This document shows positions 27,015 to 35,898 of a stretch of DNA of 64,000 nt, piece by piece. Positions within the stretch are counted from its first letter, which is position 1. Every line of letters begins with the position of its first letter. Made by a program: the position numbers and the translations under genes. The stretch spans positions 62,001-126,000 of the forward strand of contig NZ_OESZ01000001.1 in assembly GCF_900239345.1 (NCBI RefSeq), read 5' to 3'. Below the pieces are notes generated by a model that had not been told where the DNA came from, did not search any database, and saw only the letters and a program-made list of their open reading frames with translations. This stretch comes from Tenacibaculum dicentrarchi. GTDB taxonomy: Bacteria > Bacteroidota > Bacteroidia > Flavobacteriales > Flavobacteriaceae.

Positions 27015-29516
27015 TTAAAATTTAACTTTTAATCCTAAACTAAACGTTCTTCCTGCTCCGTAATATACCGTAGCATCTTGTGCTGTATGGTTTAATCCAT
27101 CAAAAGCATCTGAAATATATTCTGTATCTAAAATATTATTTAATTTACCGTTTACAGTAGCGTTAAAGTCTCCTATTTTAAATCCATGTCTAAAACCTAA
27201 ATCAAATAAATGATAATTTGGCATTTTCCAAGAATCTTGTCTGTCTGTACTTTCGCTTATATTCAATTTAGAATAGATATCACCTGCATAATTATAATCA
27301 ACAAAAAACTTTGTCTTTTTAATTGGCTCATACGATAATCCTGCTGCATATGTAGTTTGTGCTGCATCATTTACTTTTAACCCTTTTGCGTTAATTTCTT
27401 TTTCATATCGCTGAGTTCCTAATTCATTTTCAATGATTCCTTTTACATCACTTTGCCATGTCCAATCTCCAAGAGATGCCATACCTGTTAACTTTAACTT
27501 ATCTGTTACTTTATAAACAAAGTCAAATTCTACACCTTGGTGTAATGCATCTAAACCTGTAAAGTTACCATACAAACGTTCATCTGTAACACGGTCTACA
27601 ATAGAGCTGGTAACCGACTTGTCTAACCAAGAAGTTCTATAAACATTTAAATTAGCTGAAAAGGTTTCCGATTTAAAACCGTAGCCTAATTCTGCACTAA
27701 ATACTTTTTCGTTAACAGCTTCTTTATTGAATTCATTATTTCTTTGATTTGTAAATACGGCATTCATAAATGGTGCATTTGATAAATACCCGATGTTTCC
27801 GAATACGTTATGCTTTTCATCTATATTATAATTAACACCACCTTTATTACCAAAACCAATAAAATTATAATTATCAGACATTCCTAAAGCATTCATATTT
27901 TCTTCTTTACTGTAGTTTGTATTTGATACAGAAGAAGAGAAAAATGCTGATAAATCTCCATTAGAGTATTCTAATTGTGTAAATACTCCGTTACGTTTTA
28001 CATAACCATCGTAATCTTTACTAAAACGATCACCAACTTTTAAGGCTTTGTTATTGTTTAACCAATAGTCACCTCCTAATAAATCGTTTACTTCATAATA
28101 GTGAGAACCTACATAATATCTTGCGTCTAAACCTCCCGAGAAAGTAAATTCTTCATCAATATCATATTTTAAGGTAGATAATACTCCATACCATTTATGA
28201 TCGTTCATTGAAGATGTAAAAACATTAGAAGATCCATTTACACCATTTGCAATATTTTCTTGAACAATTTTATCATAACCGATAGGCTGATCAACACCAC
28301 CTAATCTGTAATCATCAAGATTAGCTCTAAGAGCATCTCCTTGAGTTCTTCTACCTCCTCCTGAAGCTACAGAAGCGTACAAAGCAGTCGTTACAAATGC
28401 CTTCTCAGAAATAGTCCAATCATGGTTTAATGATAACTGAGGTTTATGGTAAAAGTTATAAGATGAATTTTCAATTTTTCCATTTCTATATCCCCAATCT
28501 GGATTAAATCTTCTTCCCCCTTGTTCGGTATTTCTATTAAATTTAATAGATTTTCTATTATAACGCTGTCCGTGCTCTTGTTTTGCACCAAAACCTGTAA
28601 AAGATAACTTATGTTTAGCGTTTATACGTTTTGAGATATTTAAAAAATAATTAAACCCTTCAAATTGCGTTCCATCTACGTATCCGTCTCCTGACATCTT
28701 ATTTAAAGAAGCAGTAACAGCTAAACCATTATCTAATAAACCTGTAGAGAGTGTCATTCCGTATTTAAGGTACCCATCATTCGCTACTGAACTATTAATA
28801 CTCCCACCTTTTTTAACATCAGTAGATTTTGTAATGATATTAATCGTACCACCAATAGAAGGCACAGCTACTTTAGAAGCACCTAACCCTCTTTGAACCT
28901 GCATTGCTGCAGTTACATCTGATAAACCAGCCCAGTTAGACCAATATACCTTACCACTTTCCATGTCATTAATAGGAACTCCATTAATCATAACCGCTAC
29001 ATTTGCAGAAGCAAAACCACGTAAATTAATTCGAGAATCTCCATAACCTCCTCCTGTTTTGGTAGCATATACTCCAGGGGTAGATTTTAAAATTTCAGGA
29101 AATTCTTGTGTTCCTAATTTTGCTTGGATATCAGCCGATTTAAGGGTTGATACTGCTACTGGAGTTTTTCTACCAACCGCAAAAGATGTTGCTGTAATTA
29201 CAACTTCGTTTAAAACATTTGAAGGCTCTAATTTAATAGTACCTAAGTTACTTTTTGAAGCTGTATAAGCTATTTTTTGATTAACGTATCCAATAAATGA
29301 TACGATTACAACTCCTGATTTCGATTTAGCACTTAGCTTAAAATTCCCATCAAAATCTGTTGCTGTTCCGTTCGCAGTTGCTTTAACGATAACACCAGCT
29401 CCAGGAAGGGGTTGTCCCATTTCGTCAACTACTTTACCTGTAAGTTGAATTTGTCCTAAAACTGTTGCAGCCACAAAGAACAGCGCTATTAGTAAAACAT
29501 TTTTAATTTTCTTCAT
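27015..29516 (-). CDS. TonB-dependent receptor
   Basis: An 833-residue outer-membrane transporter. The order is: signal peptide (VLLIALFFVAATVLG), carboxypeptidase-like regulatory domain (about residues 23-110, IQLTGKVVDEMGQPLPGAGVIVKATANG), plug domain with ATKTGGGYGDSRINLRGF and VAVMINGVPINDMESGKVYWSNWAG (about residues 140-200), and a 22-strand-type barrel ending in FSLGLKVKF. The plug wording resembles receptors that cluster with peptide or carbohydrate uptake lipoproteins. The lipoprotein gene 11 bases downstream supports a two-component uptake system; the substrate is unknown. Confidence 0.93.
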   Translation of the reverse strand: MKKIKNVLLIALFFVAATVLGQIQLTGKVVDEMGQPLPGAGVIVKATANGTATDFDGNFKLSAKSKSGVVIVSFIGYVNQKIAYTASKSNLGTIKLEPSNVLNEVVITATSFAVGRKTPVAVSTLKSADIQAKLGTQEFPEILKSTPGVYATKTGGGYGDSRINLRGFASANVAVMINGVPINDMESGKVYWSNWAGLSDVTAAMQVQRGLGASKVAVPSIGGTINIITKSTDVKKGGSINSSVANDGYLKYGMTLSTGLLDNGLAVTASLNKMSGDGYVDGTQFEGFNYFLNISKRINAKHKLSFTGFGAKQEHGQRYNRKSIKFNRNTEQGGRRFNPDWGYRNGKIENSSYNFYHKPQLSLNHDWTISEKAFVTTALYASVASGGGRRTQGDALRANLDDYRLGGVDQPIGYDKIVQENIANGVNGSSNVFTSSMNDHKWYGVLSTLKYDIDEEFTFSGGLDARYYVGSHYYEVNDLLGGDYWLNNNKALKVGDRFSKDYDGYVKRNGVFTQLEYSNGDLSAFFSSSVSNTNYSKEENMNALGMSDNYNFIGFGNKGGVNYNIDEKHNVFGNIGYLSNAPFMNAVFTNQRNNEFNKEAVNEKVFSAELGYGFKSETFSANLNVYRTSWLDKSVTSSIVDRVTDERLYGNFTGLDALHQGVEFDFVYKVTDKLKLTGMASLGDWTWQSDVKGIIENELGTQRYEKEINAKGLKVNDAAQTTYAAGLSYEPIKKTKFFVDYNYAGDIYSKLNISESTDRQDSWKMPNYHLFDLGFRHGFKIGDFNATVNGKLNNILDTEYISDAFDGLNHTAQDATVYYGAGRTFSLGLKVKF

Positions 29517-29652
29517 TTCTAATCTAAATTATTATTAAATGCGCTGCAAAGGTCTTGCTTTTACACCTTGTCAATATTAACTTAATGTTAAGCTTTTAAG
29601 TAAGTAGCAACTAATAAAAAAAGAAACAAACAGATTTTAAATTATATTTATA

Positions 29653-31221
29653 CTAATTAACTAGCATTTTTTTTGCTAATTCCTTACCTAATTCAACTCC
29701 AAACTGGTCATATGAAAAAATATTCCATAAAACTCCTTGTGTAAAAATCTTATGTTCATAGGTTGCAATAAGCATTCCTAACGATTTTGGTGTTAACTTT
29801 TTAAATAAAAATGAAGTACTCGGTCGATTACCCTCAAAAGTTTTATAAGGTAATAATTGATTTATTTTATCTAATTTATTTGCTAATTTTAATTCTAAAT
29901 GTATTTCTTGTTTTGTTTTACCATATGCCAAAGCATCCATTTGTGCATAATAATTAGCCATTAATTTTTTATGTTGCGCTGTTAAACCATGTAAAGGTTC
30001 TTCAAAACCAATAAAATCTGCGGGTATTAATTTTGTTCCTTGATGTAATAACTGCATAAAAGCGTGTTGAATATCAGTACCAGCACCTCCCCAAATAACG
30101 CCACCTGTTTGATAGTTAATTTCTTTACCATTTCTATCAATACTTTTACCATTACTTTCCATAATTGCTTGTTGTAAATATGCTGGTAATTTACATAAGT
30201 ATTGACTATATGGTAAAATGACTTCAGTTTCTGATTTAAAAAAATTATTATACCAAATACTTATAAGAGCCAATATTACAGGAATATTTTTATCAAAGTC
30301 GGTTGTTTTAAAATGTTCATCAACCTGTTCGGCACCATTTAATAACTCTTTAAAATTATCATATCCGATAGATAAACTAATAGATAATCCTACAGCTGAC
30401 CATAGAGAGAATCTACCACCAACCCAATTCCACATTGGAAAAATGTTTTCTTGATTAATTCCAAAACTTATCGCTTCTTCTATATTAGACGATACAGCAA
30501 CAAAATGCTTTGAAACATCAGTAATTGTTGCCGATTTTAAAAACCAATCTCTAATTGTATTTGCATTTGTAATTGTTTCATCAGTCATAAATGATTTTGA
30601 AACTATTACAAATAATGTTGTTTCAATGTCAAGTTTTTTTAAGATTTCAAATACATGATCACCGTCTACATTTGATACAAAATGTGAATTCAATTTATTT
30701 CGATAAAATTGCAATGCCTCTACTACCATATTTGGTCCTAAATCAGAACCTCCTACACCTATATTAACAATATCGGTAATTGGTTTACCAGTAAACCCTT
30801 TCCAATTTCCAGAAATTACAGTATCAGTAAAAGCCTTCATTTTATTTAATGTTGCTTTTATTTTTGGTTTTATATTTTGTTTATCAACTAAAACTGGTTC
30901 TTTCGAATTACTTCTCAAAGCTGTATGTAATACAGCTCTATTTTCTGTTACATTAATTTTATCACCTGAAAAATATTTAGAAATCGCGTCTTTAAGTTTT
31001 ACCTCTTCAGCTAATAATACTAATAAATCGATGGTTTCTTTGGTAATGTGATTTTTTGAATAATCAACTTTAAAATCATCTAAAGAAATAGAAAAACATT
31101 CTTTTCTATTTTTGTCTTTTTTAAAAAGCGTTTTTAGCTCATATTCCTTTGCTTTGGTAAAATGAGTCGTTAATTTTTTCCAAGCATCAGTTTCAGTTGG
31201 GTTAATGTTCTCTAGAGACAT
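29653..31221 (-). CDS. pgi: Glucose-6-phosphate isomerase
   Basis: A 522-residue glycolytic enzyme that interconverts glucose 6-phosphate and fructose 6-phosphate. Family signatures are VNIGVGGSDLGP (about residues 150-160), VSKSFMTDETITNA (sugar-phosphate loop), WVGGRFSLWSAVGLSI, the active-site His region GTDIQHAFMQLLHQG, and the C-terminal FDQFGVELGKELAKK-like block (SYDQFGVELGKELA). It stands alone on the minus strand between the receptor and M23 peptidase genes. Confidence 0.96.
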   Translation of the reverse strand: MSLENINPTETDAWKKLTTHFTKAKEYELKTLFKKDKNRKECFSISLDDFKVDYSKNHITKETIDLLVLLAEEVKLKDAISKYFSGDKINVTENRAVLHTALRSNSKEPVLVDKQNIKPKIKATLNKMKAFTDTVISGNWKGFTGKPITDIVNIGVGGSDLGPNMVVEALQFYRNKLNSHFVSNVDGDHVFEILKKLDIETTLFVIVSKSFMTDETITNANTIRDWFLKSATITDVSKHFVAVSSNIEEAISFGINQENIFPMWNWVGGRFSLWSAVGLSISLSIGYDNFKELLNGAEQVDEHFKTTDFDKNIPVILALISIWYNNFFKSETEVILPYSQYLCKLPAYLQQAIMESNGKSIDRNGKEINYQTGGVIWGGAGTDIQHAFMQLLHQGTKLIPADFIGFEEPLHGLTAQHKKLMANYYAQMDALAYGKTKQEIHLELKLANKLDKINQLLPYKTFEGNRPSTSFLFKKLTPKSLGMLIATYEHKIFTQGVLWNIFSYDQFGVELGKELAKKMLVN

Positions 31222-31260
31222 AATTTATGTTATAGCTTTTTTATTTTTGTTTGAAGATGT

Positions 31261-32505
31261 CTAAATTGTATCTTTTTCAATTAAACTTATAGCATCTAAT
31301 TTTATTTTCAAGGGTTTTATAAACTCAAAATATTTTGGTTTAATTTTAGGGTCTAAAGGTTCGGCTGTTGGAAGTTTTTCACGAAAAGGATCTACTTGTT
31401 TGCCATTTTTCCAAAAACGATAACAAACATGAGGACCACTAGTGTTTCCTGTCATACCTACCCAGCCTATTATATCGCCTTGTTTTACATAATCGCCTAC
31501 ACGTACATTTCTTTTCTTCATATGTAAATACTGTGTTGTGTAGGTAGTATTATGCTGAACTTTTACATAATTACCGTTTCCTCCTCGTCTTGCAGAAGCT
31601 ACAACAGTTCCACTTGCGGTTGTCATTATTGGCGTACCATATTTTGCTGCAAAATCTGTTCCTTTATGTGGGCGTACCCTTCCATAAAGCGCAATTTTTC
31701 TTCTTAAATTATATCGTGATGAAATTCGATATTGAAATTTGATTGGTGATTTTAAAAATGCCCTACGAAGCATATTTCCTTTTTCGTTATAAAATTCTGG
31801 TGTTTTAGAAATAGAATCACCTACAAATTTATACGCATATAAATTTTCTCCTTTATGATTAAAAACAGCTGCTTTTACTGCACCATAACCTACAAAAGTA
31901 GTATCATTAATAAATTTTTCATCATAAATTAATTTAAAACTATCTCCTTTTTGTAGGCTATAAAAGTCAAGAGTCCAAGCATAAATATCGGCCACGGTAT
32001 TTGTTAAACTAGCTTTTAAACCTAAGCTATCCATAGTTACAGATAAATTTGATGAAATTTTACCTGTCACTTGCTTTTCTTTAGTTGTAATTTTTTTCTG
32101 AATTTTATAAGCTGATATAATTGAGTCGTTAAAGTTGATAATTGTTGCATCGACTTTATTATGTTTATAAATAAAAACACGTGCTTTTTCTAGCGAATCT
32201 TTTGAAGTAAGAACTGTATATTTTTTACCTGAACGAATACGACGAACATCAAAAGTATCTTTAATTGTACTAGCAATTTCATTAATTTTAGGATACATTA
32301 CATGATGACGGTCTAAAATAACACCAAAACTTTCTCCTTTTTTTATGGTATCATTAATAATTTTAAAATTATCTAAATTAAAACCGTAGGCATAAACTGA
32401 TTTAGGTTTTATTATTTCAACAGGAAGTTTTACATTTTTTTCAACATCTTTTTTACAAGAGAAAAACAAACAACAAACAAGTAGTAAAAGAATATATTTT
32501 TTCAA
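31261..32505 (-). CDS. M23 family metallopeptidase (peptidoglycan hydrolase-like lipoprotein)
   Basis: A 414-residue protein with a lipoprotein signal (LLLVCCLFFSCKK), an OapA/LysM-like region (about residues 40-130, FGVILDRHHVMYPKINEIA...), and a C-terminal LytM/M23 domain. The zinc motif HxxxD is in RPHKGTDFAAKYG, and the second His cluster is in VQHNTTYTTQYLHMKK, followed by VGDYVKQGDIIGWVGMTGNTSGPHVCYRF, the highly conserved end of the domain. It cleaves or regulates cleavage of peptidoglycan crosslinks at the envelope. Confidence 0.9.
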   Translation of the reverse strand: MKKYILLLLVCCLFFSCKKDVEKNVKLPVEIIKPKSVYAYGFNLDNFKIINDTIKKGESFGVILDRHHVMYPKINEIASTIKDTFDVRRIRSGKKYTVLTSKDSLEKARVFIYKHNKVDATIINFNDSIISAYKIQKKITTKEKQVTGKISSNLSVTMDSLGLKASLTNTVADIYAWTLDFYSLQKGDSFKLIYDEKFINDTTFVGYGAVKAAVFNHKGENLYAYKFVGDSISKTPEFYNEKGNMLRRAFLKSPIKFQYRISSRYNLRRKIALYGRVRPHKGTDFAAKYGTPIMTTASGTVVASARRGGNGNYVKVQHNTTYTTQYLHMKKRNVRVGDYVKQGDIIGWVGMTGNTSGPHVCYRFWKNGKQVDPFREKLPTAEPLDPKIKPKYFEFIKPLKIKLDAISLIEKDTI

Positions 32506-32591
32506 AAAAGATGATTTAAAATTATAAGCATCTGCAAAAATACAAATAAAAACAATTGATTATTGTACTTTAACAATAAGTAAATAACTTA

Positions 32592-33374
32592 TTATTTTGA
32601 ATCTAAAACTGTTTTGAATGGATTTGCTAATCCTTTATAAGAAGAAAGCTCAGCACGGAGTGAACCTACAGCTAAAGATGCTTTTATTTTGACAGGAATT
32701 TTATTTTCATCGGCGGTTATCCAAACGGTAACACTTTCTTGTTCTTTAAACACTCGCCCTGCTTTTACGATGGGTCTAAATTTTTGAGTTTTTACTTTTC
32801 CAAACTTTGTTGTTAGTATTTCACTTCCTAAAAAGCGTAATTTAAAGGGATAAGTATGATTGTCAAAAAACATATCAATTTTTATCTCTTCTCCTTTTTT
32901 CATCTTTTTGGTACCATAACTTCTTAAAAAATAAAAAGCAGAAATCATGTCTTGCACATTTACAGCGCTAATTAGTGTATCTTTTTTGTTCCGAAAGTTT
33001 TGAACATATGCCGTATTTTCTTGCTGATTAAAGGTTATTTGTTTGTGTTTTTTATGTCCACCTTCATTTATTTTCCTTTTAAAAACATATGGTTTTCCTG
33101 ATTTTTCATCAAAATAAGATTGATAATCATCATTTACTTTAAAAAACCACTTAATCATACCAGTAGTCCAACCTTTACCTGTAGCATGGAATACTTTTTT
33201 ATCTTTAAATTGTTCTTCTTTTAATGCTAAGGTAGCATTCCCTGCTTTTAAAAAACCACTATAGCTCATTTTAAATTTAAGAAACTCACCATCTTTAAAC
33301 GGTTCATTTTTTTCTTGACTAAACATCAGTATGCTAAAAAATAATACGGAAATAAATAATAAGTGTTTTTTCAT
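32592..33374 (-). CDS. DUF3108 domain-containing secreted protein
   Basis: A 260-residue protein with a signal peptide (MKKHLLFISVLFFSILMFSQ) and the DUF3108 pattern: FKDGEFLKFKMSYSGFLKAGNATL, GMIKWFFKVNDDYQSYFD, QDMISAFYFLRSYG, IDMFFDNHTYPFKLRFLGSE and SVTVWITADENKIPVKIKASLAVGSLRAEL. It is probably periplasmic; function unknown. The frame is open to 33485, but that longer version would overlap the tryptophan dioxygenase gene and hide the signal peptide, so I chose 33374. Confidence 0.85.
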   Translation of the reverse strand: MKKHLLFISVLFFSILMFSQEKNEPFKDGEFLKFKMSYSGFLKAGNATLALKEEQFKDKKVFHATGKGWTTGMIKWFFKVNDDYQSYFDEKSGKPYVFKRKINEGGHKKHKQITFNQQENTAYVQNFRNKKDTLISAVNVQDMISAFYFLRSYGTKKMKKGEEIKIDMFFDNHTYPFKLRFLGSEILTTKFGKVKTQKFRPIVKAGRVFKEQESVTVWITADENKIPVKIKASLAVGSLRAELSSYKGLANPFKTVLDSK

Positions 33375-33474
33375 AATATTCAAACTTGTATCTAAAGTTA
33401 GACAAATATTATTCCAAAAAAAAAGACTACTTGAATTTAAAATTCGAACAGTCTCTTTTTTATTTTTATTATGA

Positions 33475-34395
33475 TTAAAAAACACCCCAATTTTTTAACT
33501 CTTCTTCACTCCATAAATAAGGAAAAAATATTCTTTTTTGGTATTTTGGGTGCATGTATTTGCGCCAATTACTTCCGCCTGTAGCTTCTAAATCTTTATC
33601 GCCACCACCTAAATACTTTCCTGCAGCATTGTAATGTGCCATTACCCATTTTATATTTACTGTATAATCATAATGACGCATTGCTGCTATTAATTCAGTA
33701 TTATTTTGAGCTTCTTTAGGTAATTCTTGAAATTTTTTAGATAAATTACACTCTTTATAATTCCCCATAAAGTCTATCAAGTTATCCATATATTTGTTTT
33801 CGAATAAACGTAATACTGTTGATTTTTCGCCAGTTTTATAATCTTTTCCTGCAGCTTGCCAATATAAATGGTCAAAGGTGTTTTTTAAAGATGATTCTTT
33901 ATCCATCGTATTTCTAAAACGTGCATCAATTAGATTAATTAGCTCTGTCGATGCAAATTCAATTTTACGATATTGTGCACTTTGATACCCACTTGCTGGC
34001 GTTAAAGTATTTCTAAATTTCAAATACTGCTCTACATCCATTCCGTCTTGCATTACGCTAAAAGAATTGCAAAGCATGTCAAAATAACGACTTACACGCA
34101 TTAGGTGTTTTGAAAATTTTTCGGCAGTAATTGTTTCTTTAGCAAATGAAATTTGGTCAATTTCCCACAAAACCATTTTAAATAACAACTCATTTACTTG
34201 ATGATACATGATAAAAACCATTTCATCTTTTTGAGTTGTTCTTGGAATTTGTAAACTTAATAAAGCATCTGTTTGAATATAATCCCAATAGGTAATTGGA
34301 ATACCATGAAGCAATCCTTCTAGTAGGGTTTCTAACGGAACACCTATCCTTTTAGACTTTTCTTCTATTGCTTTTAAAATTTCTTCTTTATTCAT
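33475..34395 (-). CDS. kynA: Tryptophan 2,3-dioxygenase
   Basis: A 306-residue heme dioxygenase that opens the indole ring of tryptophan to N-formylkynurenine. Family blocks include TYWDYIQTDALLSLQ, VFIMYHQVNELLFKMVLWEID (substrate-pocket His and Tyr), RVSRYFDMLCNSFSVMQDGMDVEQYLKFRNTLTPASGYQSAQYRKIEF, and the C-terminal AATGGSNWRKYM-type block (LEATGGSNWRKYMHPKYQKRIFFP). Downstream kynurenine genes are not in the window. It is next to the HPPD and homogentisate dioxygenase genes, all on the minus strand. Confidence 0.93.
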   Translation of the reverse strand: MNKEEILKAIEEKSKRIGVPLETLLEGLLHGIPITYWDYIQTDALLSLQIPRTTQKDEMVFIMYHQVNELLFKMVLWEIDQISFAKETITAEKFSKHLMRVSRYFDMLCNSFSVMQDGMDVEQYLKFRNTLTPASGYQSAQYRKIEFASTELINLIDARFRNTMDKESSLKNTFDHLYWQAAGKDYKTGEKSTVLRLFENKYMDNLIDFMGNYKECNLSKKFQELPKEAQNNTELIAAMRHYDYTVNIKWVMAHYNAAGKYLGGGDKDLEATGGSNWRKYMHPKYQKRIFFPYLWSEEELKNWGVF

Positions 34396-34425
34396 TTTTA
34401 TATTTTATATAAAAATTAGTATTAA

Positions 34426-34468
34426 AAGAACCATTAAAATAAGCTGTTTAACTTATTATAATGGCTCT
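34426..34468 (-). terminator. Imperfect hairpin after hppD
   Basis: An imperfect stem AAGAACCATTAAAATAAG / CTTATTATAATGGCTCTT surrounds the loop CTGTTTAA, in the 103-base gap between hppD and kynA. It could be a leaky terminator that separates expression of the two genes. Confidence 0.45.
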
Positions 34469-34498
34469 TGATTTATCTATATTATAATTAGATTCTAA

Positions 34499-35662
34499 TT
34501 ATAAGGTTCCTCTTTTTGATTGTTCTCTTTCTATAGATTCGAATAAGGCTTTAAAATTACCTGCTCCAAAACCTTTAGCTCCCATTCGTTGGATGATTTC
34601 AAAAAATAACGTTGGACGGTCTTCTACTGGTTTTGTGAAAATTTGTAATAAATATCCTTCTTCATCGGCATCAATCATAATTGATAATTCTTGTAATTTA
34701 GAAATATCTTCTTTCATCATGCTCATGTGTTCGCCTAAACGCTCAGGAATACCGTCATAATATGCCTGTGGTGGTGGTGGTAAAAATTCTATTCCGTTTG
34801 CTTTTAATTGCGATACTGTTTTAATAATATCATCGGTAGCAACTGCTATATGTTGTACACCTTCGCCTTCGTAAAAATCTAAATATTCTTCAATTTGTGA
34901 ACGTTTTGCAGCTTTTGCAGGCTCGTTAATTGGGAATTTAATTCGACCGTTTCCGTTACTCATTACTTTACTCATTAAAGCCGAATATTCAGTGTGAATT
35001 TGCTTGTCATCAAAAGATAAAAAATTAACAAATCCCATAACTTCTTCGTACCATTTTACCCAAACGTCCATTTGATTCCAACCTACGTTTCCTACCATAT
35101 GGTCAATGTATTTTAAACCAGCACTTGGCGGATTATAATCGGATTTCCACTGAGTAAATCCTGGCAAAAATACACCTTTATAATTCTTACGCTCTACAAA
35201 CATATGAACTGTTTCGCCATAAGTGTAAATACCTGCACGAATTACCTCACCATGTTCGTCTGTTTCAACGGTTGGCTCTAGGTATGATTTGGCACCTCTT
35301 TTAATGGTTTCTTCGTAGGATTTTCGAGCATCTTCTACCCATAAAGCGACTATTTTTACGCCATCTCCATGTTTTACAATATGGTCGTTAATTGCTGATT
35401 TACTGTTTAATGGTGATGTTAATACCAAACGGATTTTATCTTGTTTTAACACATAACTTACCGTGTCTTTTGAGCCTGTTTCTAAACCTTTATAAGCATG
35501 CGATTGAAAACCAAAAGCTGTTTTATAAAAATGTGCCGCTTGCTTTGCATTACCAACATAAAATTCTACGTAATCTGTTCCTAAAAGCGGTAAGAAATCT
35601 TGTGCTCCTTCAAATATTTTTTCTAAACCGTAGTTTACTGATGTTACTTCTTTTTTACTCAT
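34499..35662 (-). CDS. hppD: 4-hydroxyphenylpyruvate dioxygenase
   Basis: A 387-residue non-heme iron dioxygenase that converts 4-hydroxyphenylpyruvate to homogentisate in tyrosine breakdown. The iron ligands can be placed: His188 (YIDHMVGNV), His271 (GVQHIAVATDDI) and Glu355 (LFFEIIQRMG). Substrate-site blocks FLPPPPQAYYD and GFGAGNFKALFESIE are intact. Its product is the substrate of the homogentisate dioxygenase encoded 236 bases upstream on the same strand. The 5' leader contains a 14-bp hairpin (35680-35708). Confidence 0.96.
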   Translation of the reverse strand: MSKKEVTSVNYGLEKIFEGAQDFLPLLGTDYVEFYVGNAKQAAHFYKTAFGFQSHAYKGLETGSKDTVSYVLKQDKIRLVLTSPLNSKSAINDHIVKHGDGVKIVALWVEDARKSYEETIKRGAKSYLEPTVETDEHGEVIRAGIYTYGETVHMFVERKNYKGVFLPGFTQWKSDYNPPSAGLKYIDHMVGNVGWNQMDVWVKWYEEVMGFVNFLSFDDKQIHTEYSALMSKVMSNGNGRIKFPINEPAKAAKRSQIEEYLDFYEGEGVQHIAVATDDIIKTVSQLKANGIEFLPPPPQAYYDGIPERLGEHMSMMKEDISKLQELSIMIDADEEGYLLQIFTKPVEDRPTLFFEIIQRMGAKGFGAGNFKALFESIEREQSKRGTL

Positions 35663-35679
35663 TCTTTATATTTTTATGA

Positions 35680-35708
35680 ACCTCAAAGCTTTTTAAAAGC
35701 TGTGAGGT
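35680..35708 (-). promoter_or_regulatory. Hairpin in the hppD leader
   Basis: ACCTCA-A-AGCTTTT pairs with AAAGCT-G-TGAGGT over 14 positions with one mismatch. It ends 18 bases before the hppD ATG on the minus strand, and a T run follows only on the plus strand. It may control translation or mRNA stability. Confidence 0.45.
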
Positions 35709-35786
35709 CTTTTATTTTTTAATAGATATCTATCTTTTCTATAAATGATAAATTATTCAATTAGTACTAAACTTTGTTGAGGAGTT

Positions 35787-35869
35787 TAGCCCTGATTGAA
35801 CGGTTTGTTTGAGCTCTTTTTTTGATTTTTCTTCAAAAAAAAGCGAGTAGTGAAAGCAGGATTAGCTTC
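35787..35869 (+). repeat. Dispersed flavobacterial repeat, copy A
   Basis: About 83 bp starting TAGCCCTGATTG and containing TTTGAGCTC...TTTGATTTTT...TCAAAAAA...AGCGAG...GAAAGC, closely matching the reverse complement of 54644-54726. The centre can fold as a hairpin (GCTC..TTTTTTGA / TCAAAAAA..GAGC). It lies in the hppD-hmgA gap. Confidence 0.75.
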
Positions 35870-35898
35870 TAATAATTATTTTTATAAATCTAGTTTTA

